Program-made: the position numbers and the translations under genes
From: Balneolaceae bacterium
Lineage (GTDB): Bacteria; Bacteroidota; Rhodothermia; Balneolales; Balneolaceae
Assembly (NCBI GenBank): GCA_017795005.1
Contig: CP051242.1
Span: forward strand, 1,302,001-1,366,000
DNA: 64,000 nucleotides
Reading direction: 5' to 3'
Notes under the pieces: generated by a model
What the model saw: the letters and a program-made list of their open reading frames with translations, nothing else
What the model was told of the DNA's origin: nothing
The model's database searches: none
Part shown: in pieces, positions 16,752 to 27,400 of the stretch
How positions within the stretch are numbered: the stretch's first letter is position 1
How the letters are laid out: the number at the start of each line of letters is the position of its first letter

Positions 16752-19700
16752 AACAGCTCAAAATCAAAGGTTAAGCCAAAATGGAAGAGAAACTCCCTGC
16801 CGTAAGTAACTCTGTTACTTTGTGATCCGGTAACAAAATCATCAGGAAGGGTTAATGAAAATTTATCAAATCCATACGACGCACTTACAAAGAAACGAAG
16901 TGGGAAAAGATAGTAACCACTACTTGCTAACCGAAGCTCAGCGCCGATTCCCTTTTTTATATTCTTTCCGGAATCAAGTAAATCTGGATTATTTTTAGCG
17001 GCTTCATTTGGATACCAACCATTTCCTGCTTCAAAAAAGAACCGGGCGTATAACTTGTCAAAGGTATAAGGACCAATTTGGGTGTTCATATCTTTCACAA
17101 TTGGGGTGAACCAACTCAAACTTGTAAATGCGGTTGTATTACCGGCAATTGCAAAGAATGGATAACTTCTCATTCCCAAAAAACCACCGATATAATCGGA
17201 GAAGAAAGAATCGTCAGGTGTATTGAAGTAACTAAATCCTCTAACTCTTGCCTGAAAAGCCTGACCACCAAATGTTCTAAATCCATATCTCAGATGAAGC
17301 TCTGTAGAATGATTTTTAGTGCTTTTAAAAATTGGAATCAATGATCCGTCTTTAATTTCATATTCCTCTAACAACTTTGAGGGTTGGTACTGATATCTCA
17401 AATATCCTTTCAACCCAATAGGTGCAATATCGCCATCGGTAGAAAATTCGTAGTAATCAAACGTATAGGAAGCGGATAAGGTAGTGGCTTTATAATACTG
17501 AGAAGATGATCCGGGGATAAGAGTTCTTAACTCTCGGGAGAAGAAGTTATCTGTTTGAACGGTATATGGAGAATATCCAATGCCGAGTTCAAGAAGGCTA
17601 CGTCTGCTAAGTTTACTTCTGAAGAATAAATTGGCTTCCCAAACTTCATATCCAATATCCACATAAGAAGTATCAGGAGTACATGAAGTACAGGGAAATT
17701 CCTCAATGGAAAGACCGTCATCTACATTTCTATGAAGGTTATATACTTCAACAGATACAGTAGGAGACCAGCTTTTTTTAATAAAAGGGAGTCCGCGGTA
17801 TTCGGCTATGAAGAAGACATCTCTGTCTAGTTTGAATAATCGATTTGGTTGGAAAAACCCGCCAATGCTTTCTGCTTCTCTGGATGCAACACCCAGCATA
17901 ATTCCTCCAAAGATACTTAACTTATCGAGTACATCACGAGACGCGAAATAAATACCCGGTTTAATATCTCTGAGAAGGTTTTCTCCTAATTTTCCGACCT
18001 GTCCGTTTTTCAATAAAGTTCCATTCTGTCCATTTGACTTCGTGTAGTTATCAAACCTAAGCACAGGAAAGAAAGAAAAGCTGGTGAAGGTATCTTCGTA
18101 AGGTCGATAAACCCGTTCGTTTGAAGCCTGTTCAGAATCAATTTCGAAATGATAGCTTCCGGTATCTGCCACTGCATGTGCATCAGCTGAAAAATGATTT
18201 AAATCTTTATCGTCAAATTCGTTCAGATAACTTACAGTAGGTATGGAATCAGGGTCAAAAGAGAATTCAGGAATAACAGGATCATAGCTTCCGGTACCCG
18301 GATTTGAAATTAAATTACGTATTCCAACGCTTTTAATTTTATATCCATCAGCTTCATATTCTGAAAAGTAAAGTTGATTGTTATCTACTTCTGGCATAAA
18401 GGCACCACCAAGAACATTGGTTAGTCGATCCGGAGAATCTGACCCAACAGGTTTTCGGTAAATATTGAAGATACCCCCGATATCTGCGGAGAAGTAAAGG
18501 AATTCACCATCCGGACTTACAGCTGGATCTCTGTAATCAATAAACTCACTTTCAAATATGGTTGATATTTCTTTGCTGTCAATATCAACTGAGTATAAGT
18601 TTCGGTTCCAGTAATCGGCCATTGCATAATAAATAGTATTACCATTTGGGTGCCATGATGGTGTGAAAATAGTCTCTCCGTGCTCGAATGTAGTTAAAGT
18701 TACAATTTCAGATGGATTATCAGGATCAAAAGTAACCAGGTTTTGAGTTCCGGATTTATATTGGATTGCAGCAATGGTTTTTCCATCCGGACTCCACATG
18801 GGAGATTCAATTCTGGCACTATGTGTAAGTCGGGTGATCTCAGAATTTTCAATGTCGAACAAGAAAATATCCCGGTAAAATTCTCCAAACTTATTTTTTT
18901 TATTTACTGCAAAAGCAATCTTGCTTCCATCAGGAGAAAATGAGAATGAGGTACTTAATACAGAAATAAGCGGTTTTAAGGCATCAGCATGATTATGGTG
19001 TGTATGTAATGTTCGCTCCTCAATTTGAGCGATTTCTGTTTCCTCACCATCTTTTTTGAGGTATAGTGAAAGTAGAGAGTAGTCTTTTCCACGATTAGAG
19101 ATATATGCAACGGCATCCCCATTCGGAGATCTCTTTGGGAAGAAATTGAAGAAGCCTTCTTTTTCGATATAGTCTGAAGAAGTAACTTCCATATTAGAAG
19201 TTGATTCAGAATAGAAATCTTTTCTCTCTTTAATCCAATCCTCAAAAACCTGAGTTCCGGAAATTCCGGTTGCTATCTCAATTCCTTCTTCAACAATATA
19301 GACTCCTTTTTCGCCCATTGCTTCCGAGATTCTGCGGAGAACATCTTCTCCAAATCGTTGTACCAGATAAATAACGAATGCATATCCCTGATTATAAACC
19401 GTTTCTCTTTCAAGGCTGTTTTTTGATGAGAATGTGCCCATTTCAGTCAGACTAAAATATGTATCGCTCATGATTCTGGTTCTCAAAATCATATCCCGAT
19501 GGCTGTCCCAGGTATCATATAATAAACCTGCCCGTTGATATTGTGCTGTACCTTCTGCAAACCATGCCGGTATGTTTATTGAAGCAAATGGAAGGGATGC
19601 AATTCCGTTTGGGAATCCATACAATACATCCGGTCGTCGGACTTTTTCATAGGAAAGCCACTGTAAGTATAATGCCGGATATTTTCGTTGGCGTTTTAAG

Positions 19701-20122
19701 GCAGATTGAATTTGAACGATATGGACAAACTCGTGTGAAATTACATTTCTAAGCCAGTTATGAGAACCACGCAATGGAGTATCAAGGGAAGGGAGCCAGA
19801 TATCGATTTTATTGTCAAAGAAATAAGCTGCTCCGTTTGAATAATCTTCCCGGTCTTTAAGTACTATACTCACCTTTTCATCAGGCTCATACATATAAAG
19901 AGAGGTAATTGGTCCATAAATTTCTTCAGCAATCCTTGAACTTACCTGTGCAGAACGACTATTTCCTTCCTGAAAATGGACGATAAAATGGTCACTCTCT
20001 ATTGAAAACCATTTCAAATGATTTTGTGGGTAATCGTAGAACTGCGGATCTGTTTGAGCAAAGGCAGTAACACTAAAGCCGATGGAAAGAAGTAGCAGAA
20101 GATATATGTTAAACCGTTTCAT
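16748..20122 (-). CDS. gluzincin-like peptidase / WD40-like propeller / outer-membrane barrel protein
   Basis: This 1124-residue protein has three modules after a signal peptide (1-22). First is a peptidase-MA-like domain with HEFVH at 130-134 and the third ligand Glu in AEGTAQY at 190, so the zinc site looks intact. Second is a TolB/DPP-IV-type beta-propeller (about 330-640) with repeated FSPDGSKIAF, WSPDGKTIAAI and VSPDGEFLYFS strands. Third is a C-terminal Omp85/surface-antigen-like barrel (about 690-1124) with GMRSYP near 1000 and a terminal Leu-rich strand. Databases usually name such proteins Tol biopolymer transport homologues. The start overlaps the previous stop by one base. It is likely an outer-membrane protein with periplasmic or surface enzymatic activity. 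Confidence 0.8.
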   Translation of the reverse strand: MKRFNIYLLLLLSIGFSVTAFAQTDPQFYDYPQNHLKWFSIESDHFIVHFQEGNSRSAQVSSRIAEEIYGPITSLYMYEPDEKVSIVLKDREDYSNGAAYFFDNKIDIWLPSLDTPLRGSHNWLRNVISHEFVHIVQIQSALKRQRKYPALYLQWLSYEKVRRPDVLYGFPNGIASLPFASINIPAWFAEGTAQYQRAGLLYDTWDSHRDMILRTRIMSDTYFSLTEMGTFSSKNSLERETVYNQGYAFVIYLVQRFGEDVLRRISEAMGEKGVYIVEEGIEIATGISGTQVFEDWIKERKDFYSESTSNMEVTSSDYIEKEGFFNFFPKRSPNGDAVAYISNRGKDYSLLSLYLKKDGEETEIAQIEERTLHTHHNHADALKPLISVLSTSFSFSPDGSKIAFAVNKKNKFGEFYRDIFLFDIENSEITRLTHSARIESPMWSPDGKTIAAIQYKSGTQNLVTFDPDNPSEIVTLTTFEHGETIFTPSWHPNGNTIYYAMADYWNRNLYSVDIDSKEISTIFESEFIDYRDPAVSPDGEFLYFSADIGGIFNIYRKPVGSDSPDRLTNVLGGAFMPEVDNNQLYFSEYEADGYKIKSVGIRNLISNPGTGSYDPVIPEFSFDPDSIPTVSYLNEFDDKDLNHFSADAHAVADTGSYHFEIDSEQASNERVYRPYEDTFTSFSFFPVLRFDNYTKSNGQNGTLLKNGQVGKLGENLLRDIKPGIYFASRDVLDKLSIFGGIMLGVASREAESIGGFFQPNRLFKLDRDVFFIAEYRGLPFIKKSWSPTVSVEVYNLHRNVDDGLSIEEFPCTSCTPDTSYVDIGYEVWEANLFFRSKLSRRSLLELGIGYSPYTVQTDNFFSRELRTLIPGSSSQYYKATTLSASYTFDYYEFSTDGDIAPIGLKGYLRYQYQPSKLLEEYEIKDGSLIPIFKSTKNHSTELHLRYGFRTFGGQAFQARVRGFSYFNTPDDSFFSDYIGGFLGMRSYPFFAIAGNTTAFTSLSWFTPIVKDMNTQIGPYTFDKLYARFFFEAGNGWYPNEAAKNNPDLLDSGKNIKKGIGAELRLASSGYYLFPLRFFVSASYGFDKFSLTLPDDFVTGSQSNRVTYGREFLFHFGLTFDFELL

Positions 20123-23100
20123 TAGTGCGCGACTCCAATTTTGACCAGTTTAGATTCGCTTTTTTCACCAACGGTCGCTTTTACTTTTGCAAAATAAGCA
20201 CCGCTTCCCCAATCAGCAGTTGATATAAGGATTTCTTCCGGACCTCCACCGGTAGCTTGCACTGTTCTTTCAAAAACAATTCGTCCAGAATAATCGATAA
20301 CGGTAATCTCAACAGTTCCGCCGGGAGACTCTACTTCAAAACGAAGATTAGTTTCTTCATCAGCCGGGTTTGGCCAGTTATAGGTTTCTTTAGTATTAAG
20401 TATACTAAAACTGTTTTGGTTCACTTCGCTTATATTTATATAAGCAGATACCTTGTTATATGGATTTGAGCCGTAGCGTGAAGGCCATTGTGAAGAAGTA
20501 TAGTTCTCAAATCGCCATGCCTTTAAATCTCCGACATGACTAATAGCATACAACTTGTCCTCATAAAGAACAGGGTGAATCGGTTGTATATCTTTTCCAA
20601 CTGCTCCTCCAACATATAAGGGAAAACCTGAAATAGGTTCTCCGGTAGTTTCGTAAGCAAAAATATTTACAGAATATTCATCCTGACCAACAACAAGGAT
20701 GTCCTGGGTGTTGTCTCCTGTTATATCTGCAATAAGCGGAGTGCCTATAAATTGAATACCATCTGGTGCAATGATTGGAGTATTAGGAAGTAAAGCACCG
20801 TTTAAATTATATCCTTCAATGCTACTTTCAGAACGATTAACTCTGTAAATGAATCCTTCATCAACAATTGCAGGCCATTCAGCTTTATCTTCTTCAAATA
20901 TTTGAGTGAAGGGTTCTTCCATAGAAGGATTTACTATTGTGAAGGTTCCATCTTCAAAAAGATAATATAGGTTCCCGTTATTGGTACTTATGGTTCCTGC
21001 AAAAAGTCGCTCGGTTGCATTTGAGATATAATTCGGAATGTTTTCACCTACAAAAGAAACCGTATTTCCATTAATACCAACAAAATTACTATTTATGATT
21101 TCGGAGCGGAATTCATATCCGTAGGTATTTTGAATTATCGAACCATCCGAGGTATCAATCGAAGTATTCGTAAAATCAAGCTCAATAACAGAGCCATCCT
21201 GAGAACTTATAAAAGCAGTATTTGGCTGAGTTGTTGATTGCCAGGCTGAGTTCGTTTTGAGATCAATTCCTCGTACAATCATCGAATTATTAAAAGAAAG
21301 TGGATTAGTTCCAATAATAATTCTGTCCAAAACTAATGGTTGTTGGTATAAAAATTGACCAAAACTAACTCCTGCGTTTGGATTCGGATCGGAATAATCA
21401 TATAAATAAACATCATTTGCACCTGTAATAACCAATGTGGTATCTGATTGGGCTTGATAAACTGCTATGCCGAGCGGAAAGTAATCCAAAAAAGAGGAAA
21501 TGAATTGTTCATCAGGTTGTTGAATAGAAATTATTTCCTCAAAACCGAAATCCTGTGAGTCTGTTGCCCTAACTTTAAAGCTGGCTTGAGGTAAATTTTC
21601 CGAGAAGTCATAAAACTCGAAAAAAGATTTTGCTCCAGAATTGCTGTTATTATTCGGATAGGTCTCTGGTCCAAAAACATTATTAGGATTCAGATCAATA
21701 CTTCCACCTTGAGTGATTACCCGATAATCATTTCCTGACCACCAAAAATCATAAGCAAATCCAAAGACAGGGGAGTTATCTAACAACCCAACATCAAGTC
21801 CAATATCCTGAGCTCCGTCGCCTTCCTCTAAATCCACGCCTCGTCTTTGAGGATCTATATTTACTCTTCCACTTTCTAATTGCTGATTTATAACAGATTC
21901 ATCGATATGCCAAATCAATATTCCACCATTTAAAAGTCTGTCATCGTCTGTGCCTTCTCTTTCGTCTGCGCCAATATCAATTCCACCTGGAAGACTCCAG
22001 TCGAAGTTACTTACATCTATGATAGTACCTACATCTAGTAGGCTGTCAAATCCAAGTTCCTGAAAAATGAAAGCTTCATCTTCATTTGTGAATGTTTTTT
22101 GTACTTCAGATCCATCAGGTTGTCTTGTTGTGATGACTACACCAGTCCCGTTTATGTCACGGTGCCTGTTTTCAATCAGAAAATATTCAGTAGAGGAAAG
22201 TTCATATTTTGCAATACTATTCGGATCATTTCCAGATCCTACGGGTAGTTCAATACTAGTCGAGATAGTATCACTTATGATAAAGGGAGTTTCCCATCCC
22301 AGAAATATTTTCTCCCATGCAGATGGTTCCGGAGGAATAAGTCCGTTGTATCCAAAAAAACCGGCGCCATCCATTAATCCAAAACGACCAATAGCAGGTT
22401 CTCCGGTTTCAGTATTAAATAAGTCGGGCAGGCCTAAATGACTTCCGATAGAAGCACATAACAAACCATTAATTGAAAGCGGAAATACAATCTCGTTTTC
22501 CGAGATATCTTCACCTCTGCGAGATTCGGTTCTTGGGATAATCATGGAATTCTTTATTCGAAAAGCACCATTATTTATAGAAAAACCATCAAAATCATTT
22601 CCAAGCCACTGCTCAAGATCAGCTTCTCTCATATAAATAGAGGGGATATCGAAAGGGGTGATATCAAGGCTGGTTCCTGTAAGTTCTACATCTCTTCCAA
22701 CTCCGGCATGAAATACAACAAATGCAGTGCTATCCGGATCTAATCCTGTTGCATCAAATCCTCCTGAGTTCTCTACTGTTGCCCACACATCCTGAAGAAA
22801 TAAAGCCAGTTTTTCGGTTGTAAAACTTTCACCAATTGGAGAATATTCTTCCATTCGCTTTTCTAACTGATAAACAGTGGGAAGAACCTGATATTCTATA
22901 GAGAGTTGTCCGTCGGAAGATTTGTCAAAGTAATTCTTAGCGAATTCCAGATGCGCTTCGAAATAGTGCTGATTATGAGGTAGGGGGTCTATATAAGTAA
23001 TTTCCTGTCTGGATAAATAGGGGAGACCTTCCATACCGTTTACGCCAAAAATTCCTGTACCTGAGGTTAGGCGGTTGTCATCCTCCTGAAACTCAACCAT

Positions 23101-23277
23101 TATTGCGACAATATTAAGGGTGCCAACAGCAGGGGCTGCTTCAAATTTTGGGATTGGTTTCGAAATCGCATGAGTTCTCCGTAACTCAAATTCTTGAGCT
23201 GAAGAAGAGTAAACAAATAAAAAGAGCATGTTTACCAAAACGAACATGCTCTTTAAAATAGCAGATGTGGATTTCAT
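20122..23277 (-). CDS. M6-like (immune inhibitor A) protein with degenerate active site and T9SS tail
   Basis: The 1051-residue exported protein (signal 1-27) follows the M6 peptidase layout up to about residue 340. The catalytic HExGH is replaced by ASIGS at 275-279, immediately before the conserved LGLPDLF (281-287). Thus both zinc-binding His and the catalytic Glu are gone. The rest includes other M6-domain landmarks such as ENRH and WHIDES. A propeller-like region of unknown ligand follows, then a C-terminal T9SS type A sorting domain (about 970-1051, with NWPNPADEETNL and GSGAYFAKV). It should be exported by the T9SS as a binding or structural protein rather than a protease. It lies 4 bases after porV. 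Confidence 0.82.
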   Translation of the reverse strand: MKSTSAILKSMFVLVNMLFLFVYSSSAQEFELRRTHAISKPIPKFEAAPAVGTLNIVAIMVEFQEDDNRLTSGTGIFGVNGMEGLPYLSRQEITYIDPLPHNQHYFEAHLEFAKNYFDKSSDGQLSIEYQVLPTVYQLEKRMEEYSPIGESFTTEKLALFLQDVWATVENSGGFDATGLDPDSTAFVVFHAGVGRDVELTGTSLDITPFDIPSIYMREADLEQWLGNDFDGFSINNGAFRIKNSMIIPRTESRRGEDISENEIVFPLSINGLLCASIGSHLGLPDLFNTETGEPAIGRFGLMDGAGFFGYNGLIPPEPSAWEKIFLGWETPFIISDTISTSIELPVGSGNDPNSIAKYELSSTEYFLIENRHRDINGTGVVITTRQPDGSEVQKTFTNEDEAFIFQELGFDSLLDVGTIIDVSNFDWSLPGGIDIGADEREGTDDDRLLNGGILIWHIDESVINQQLESGRVNIDPQRRGVDLEEGDGAQDIGLDVGLLDNSPVFGFAYDFWWSGNDYRVITQGGSIDLNPNNVFGPETYPNNNSNSGAKSFFEFYDFSENLPQASFKVRATDSQDFGFEEIISIQQPDEQFISSFLDYFPLGIAVYQAQSDTTLVITGANDVYLYDYSDPNPNAGVSFGQFLYQQPLVLDRIIIGTNPLSFNNSMIVRGIDLKTNSAWQSTTQPNTAFISSQDGSVIELDFTNTSIDTSDGSIIQNTYGYEFRSEIINSNFVGINGNTVSFVGENIPNYISNATERLFAGTISTNNGNLYYLFEDGTFTIVNPSMEEPFTQIFEEDKAEWPAIVDEGFIYRVNRSESSIEGYNLNGALLPNTPIIAPDGIQFIGTPLIADITGDNTQDILVVGQDEYSVNIFAYETTGEPISGFPLYVGGAVGKDIQPIHPVLYEDKLYAISHVGDLKAWRFENYTSSQWPSRYGSNPYNKVSAYINISEVNQNSFSILNTKETYNWPNPADEETNLRFEVESPGGTVEITVIDYSGRIVFERTVQATGGGPEEILISTADWGSGAYFAKVKATVGEKSESKLVKIGVAH

Positions 23278-23281
23278 TCCA

Positions 23282-24424
23282 TCAGAAGTTCAGGAGTACA
23301 CTAAATCGTAATGTATTTGCTAACGGATGATCAGACTCTAATGTTTTGATATAACTGAAATCTATTCCAAAAGAGTTATATCTAAGACCGGCACCAAATG
23401 TGATGTATTTTCTGTCTCCATTTTCTGGGTCTTCGTAGTAGAATCCACCTCTTAATGCAAAAAGATTGTTGTACCAATATTCAGCTCCGGCGCCAATCAT
23501 GAATTGTTGCATGAGGCTTAGTTCTACATTTTCCTGACCATTAAATCGTGTATAAGGCCCCCATGATTCAAATAAAGCCTGAATGGGACCTACAGCTCTA
23601 TATTCTGTTATGGTAGAGTCTGCACTTGGCACTTCAAATGCTTCATTTCGGGCCATAATTTTTGAAACATCAGAGGCAATGGTAATCCGGTTAAATCCTT
23701 CAGGATCTAAATCATAATCCAAAGCAATACCAAATCTTAGAACAGTAGGAAGCGGATCCTTTTGGGCATTGTCGGTATACTGAATAGCCGGCCCCAAATT
23801 GGATAGGTTCAGACCAGTACTGAATCTGGCTTTATTTGCACCAATATAAAATGGATCACTTTTGTAAAGGTAAGAAAGGTCGAGCGCAACACTGTTTCCG
23901 GGATTTACTTTTTGAGCATCCACCTCGACACCATTAGCTAAACTTGAGTAGATTACTCTAAGTCCGGCTCCTATAGCAAGATTATCATTTACCGGAAAGC
24001 CGTAAGAAAGCCCAACTGCAACCTCATAACTGTTGAATCGGGAAAGTAAATTATTCGCTCCGTCTCTGTTTTCCTGCTCGCCCAAATTCAGAAAAGTAAT
24101 ATGTCCACCAATGGTACCAATTCCTTCTACATAGTATTTCCCTACTAAATAATCATAGAAAAGGTCACTTACGTTAAAATTGGCTAACCAATTAGAGTGA
24201 GTTATACTGATTTGGTTATCCTTTTGGAAAGCCAGCCCCGCCGGGTTCCAAAACATTGCAGCTGCATTATCAGCGATAGCAACCCCAGTGTTACCCATTG
24301 CGGCGCCTCTTGAGTCGGGTTCAATTTGCAGGAAAGGTACGGCGGTAATACCTATTTGTGCATTCGAAACTGCAGGAAATACGAATAGCGAAATTGCTAT
24401 TGCTAACAAATATACTTTTTTCAT
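23282..24424 (-). CDS. porV: type IX secretion system outer-membrane protein PorV
   Basis: The 380-residue protein has a signal peptide (1-22) and the PorV/LptO hallmark at the mature N-terminus: FLQIEPDSRGAAMGNTGVA and WNPAGLAF (about 30-66). A FadL-like 14-strand barrel pattern follows, ending FSVLLNF. PorV shuttles T9SS cargo from the translocon to the PorU sortase by binding its C-terminal domain. It lies 61 bases downstream of porU on the same strand, which matches the usual porU-porV order in Bacteroidota. Length is normal. Confidence 0.93.
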   Translation of the reverse strand: MKKVYLLAIAISLFVFPAVSNAQIGITAVPFLQIEPDSRGAAMGNTGVAIADNAAAMFWNPAGLAFQKDNQISITHSNWLANFNVSDLFYDYLVGKYYVEGIGTIGGHITFLNLGEQENRDGANNLLSRFNSYEVAVGLSYGFPVNDNLAIGAGLRVIYSSLANGVEVDAQKVNPGNSVALDLSYLYKSDPFYIGANKARFSTGLNLSNLGPAIQYTDNAQKDPLPTVLRFGIALDYDLDPEGFNRITIASDVSKIMARNEAFEVPSADSTITEYRAVGPIQALFESWGPYTRFNGQENVELSLMQQFMIGAGAEYWYNNLFALRGGFYYEDPENGDRKYITFGAGLRYNSFGIDFSYIKTLESDHPLANTLRFSVLLNF

Positions 24425-24485
24425 AGATGATAAATAGTTTGATCCGCAATATAACGGATTAAAGATACATATATGTTGGTTAAAC

Positions 24486-27400
24486 TTATCGGATTATTAC
24501 GAGCTTTTCGATTTTCTCGGTTGTTTTTCTTCCTTCGGGGGTATCTGTTGCAACCCGAAGCACATAAATATAAGTACCGTTACCCAGGCGATCATTATCC
24601 CTGTCACGGCCATTCCATGGAATACTGGCATAAGAACTTAGTGTATTACTTGATGGTATGTATTCTTCAATACGGTGTACAGGTTTACCACTTAAGGTGT
24701 AAATATGGATATCTACATCCAGTGGATTTCCCTGTTGATTATGTTCGAACGTAAAGGAAGTAGCATTATTCATGGGATTTGGATAGTTATAAACCTTCTC
24801 AACTATTAAATCTTCATGATCAGCCACCTGAAAAAAAACTTCTTGTTCAGACGGATTGTTATGCACATCCCATGCACGAACTTTTAGTGCGTAGTTACCT
24901 TCCGGAATATCTTCCAGCGGGTACTCGATACGCCCACTCGTATAATCATTTAAAGTGCCCTCGAAAAAATCGTTGAGCACAAAGGTTTTTTGTGGTTTTG
25001 TATCGATTGTAGCAATTATTTCATGTCCTACTCCTGTTCCTGTAGTGTTAATTCCGGAGCTATCGCTAAGCTCCACGAATAGAGTTGGGGAGTTATTAGC
25101 AAGACTCCCATTTATAAAACTTTGATCATTAAGATAAACATCTAAAAAGGGTCCCTTTCCATCATTAATCGCATTTGAGTTAATCCCATTAAATATGATA
25201 TCCCGATAAGTTCCTCCTGCTGTGATTTGGCCATTTTTTGCATAAACGACAATTCGGCCTTTGTTTTCAGAAAAACTGATATCCTTTGGTATTATAAAAG
25301 TGACGGAATATTCTCCATTTTGTGCGAGGGTTTTGCCCTTAAAAAGAACATCATTTTCTACTTCATAGGTACACTCTTTACTAGTATTTTGATTTAAGTA
25401 GCAATCGTCTGGTTCTTCTAACCAAACCCGATCGGATGGAATACTAACCGTGCGGGGTGCATCAAAAAGAGTAATAGAAACTTCACCGTTGAAGTCCGCT
25501 TCAATATTTCCATTTTGATTTCGGATTGCCCCGTTAATAGTAACCTGATCAAGAGCTTTAACAGTAAGCACAGTATCTTCAGTATTAATATCTATTCCAT
25601 TAATAGATTCTATACGTGCTTCCTTTTCCGGAAAAGCAAATTGCAGGGCCGGGTCTCCAAGTAGAATGAACTTTCTATTATTTGTCTGAGAACCAACACT
25701 TGTATTTTTGGTGCGAAGATATATTTCTCCAAGAGTAAGAGGTTCTCCATTTTCATCTCTCTCAATCATATTTTGAGAAAGCTCTATGTTTAGTCCATAA
25801 TTAAGTCCATTTGGACTTCCGCTTGTATAAACTACCCTTGTAGTAGTAAAGCTGGCTATTGCACCTCCATTATCTGCAAAAACGAGTTTCTCTGCTCCAG
25901 ATTGAACATTAATATCATCATACCTTCCAAACTGGCAGGTTGCAGTAACAAAAAGAGTAAGTCGGTTTCGGTTAGTAAACTGTGACACATATTCTGAACT
26001 ATATAACTCTTCATCAGTCAAATTCTGGGCATTACCATGTCCGGAATAATTCATCACTAAAGTGCCTGAATTAATCGTATTTATAAAATCGTTTGTTGCT
26101 CCCGGAAGTTGACGTCCAGCACCTGTTATTTCTTCAGGATAATCAAAGAGGTAGATTTTTTTAGCTCTTCCTCCTGCATTTTCGAGATTCATTCTTCGAA
26201 GGGTTCCATCAGCATTTTCAACATGTAAATCTCTGTTGCTTTCGGGCTCAGGAAGATCATCATCAGCTGCAAAAGTAAATAGGTTCTGCCAGTCACCATC
26301 ATTATCAGGATTCTCATACCTTTTGATTTTATCAATAGCTATTGCTGCCTCACTCCTGGTTTGAGCTGAAATCCGACCTATTCCGAGATCAACTCTCGCA
26401 GAACTATTCAGAACTCCTTCCGAGTCATCCATTAAGCCAAAAAAATCATCGCTTCCGAATGAATTAGTTCTGTGAATGGATTCTGAAGTTTGATAGGTTA
26501 ATACATGATTGGTGAAAGAATTAGAGACGATATTTTTTGTGTCGTATGTGGTATCTCCAAAAAGCAGTAAATACTTTGGAGGAAGTTCCCCATCAGTAAC
26601 AGCCATATCCCAAAGATGTTTTAGGAAGTCTCTTATTGCAGTAGGATCTTTTACTCCGGATGAAAATTCATTCAGTATTTGATTTTGAGTAACTACTAAA
26701 GGAGTTAAGCCACTTTCACTTCGATGTGATGCCAATTCCTGAGCAAAATCAAGAAGTTGTTCTGATGTGACTATAATATAGTCCGGGTAAGAAGTGTTAC
26801 CGTGAAGATTTTGATTAGCAACTTGTTCACCCATTTGCGGGGTCCAAAGATTCGATTGTACAATAATTTGATTATCAGGATTTGAATTATAGACTAGACT
26901 ATGAATGGAACCTGAGCTACTTACTTCCAAAAGTTTTGGTTGAACAGGATTTGTAACATCCATTGCAAATGGCGTGCTGGAGAAACCAGTCATTCTATAA
27001 TCTGCAATTTCATTTTCAGAACCATCATTAGGAGAAAAAAAATAGAGTTGATTATTCTTTGCTGTTAATTGTCTTCTTACAACGAATCTTAAATAATCAA
27101 TAAAAGCATTCGCACCGGAGTCCGTATTTTTCATCATCAGGTCTAATTCAAAAATGCCGTTTTCGCGATTTTGTTGAACTGGTAAATTTCCAAAGAAAAA
27201 CCTTCTGGCTGATTCATGCTCATATGAATTGTAGTCGCTGGTAAGTCTGGAAATAGTAAAGTTTTGAAACGACTCATCGTTAAAGTTCATCTCAAAAGAG
27301 GTAGAAGTAGTTGATCTAAGATAAATTTGTCCGGAAACAAAGATGGGTGTATTTGTATCAATATCAGGTAAAGTATCCCGAAAAATATTAACGAATTGAT

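Noticed and set aside
17078-17344. Plus-strand frame inside the propeller/barrel gene
   Set aside because: It is a shadow of the coding strand with an implausible cysteine-rich composition.
20122-23277. Calling the M6-like gene a pseudogene
   Set aside because: The frame is intact over 1051 codons with signal peptide and T9SS tail; only the active-site residues are lost.
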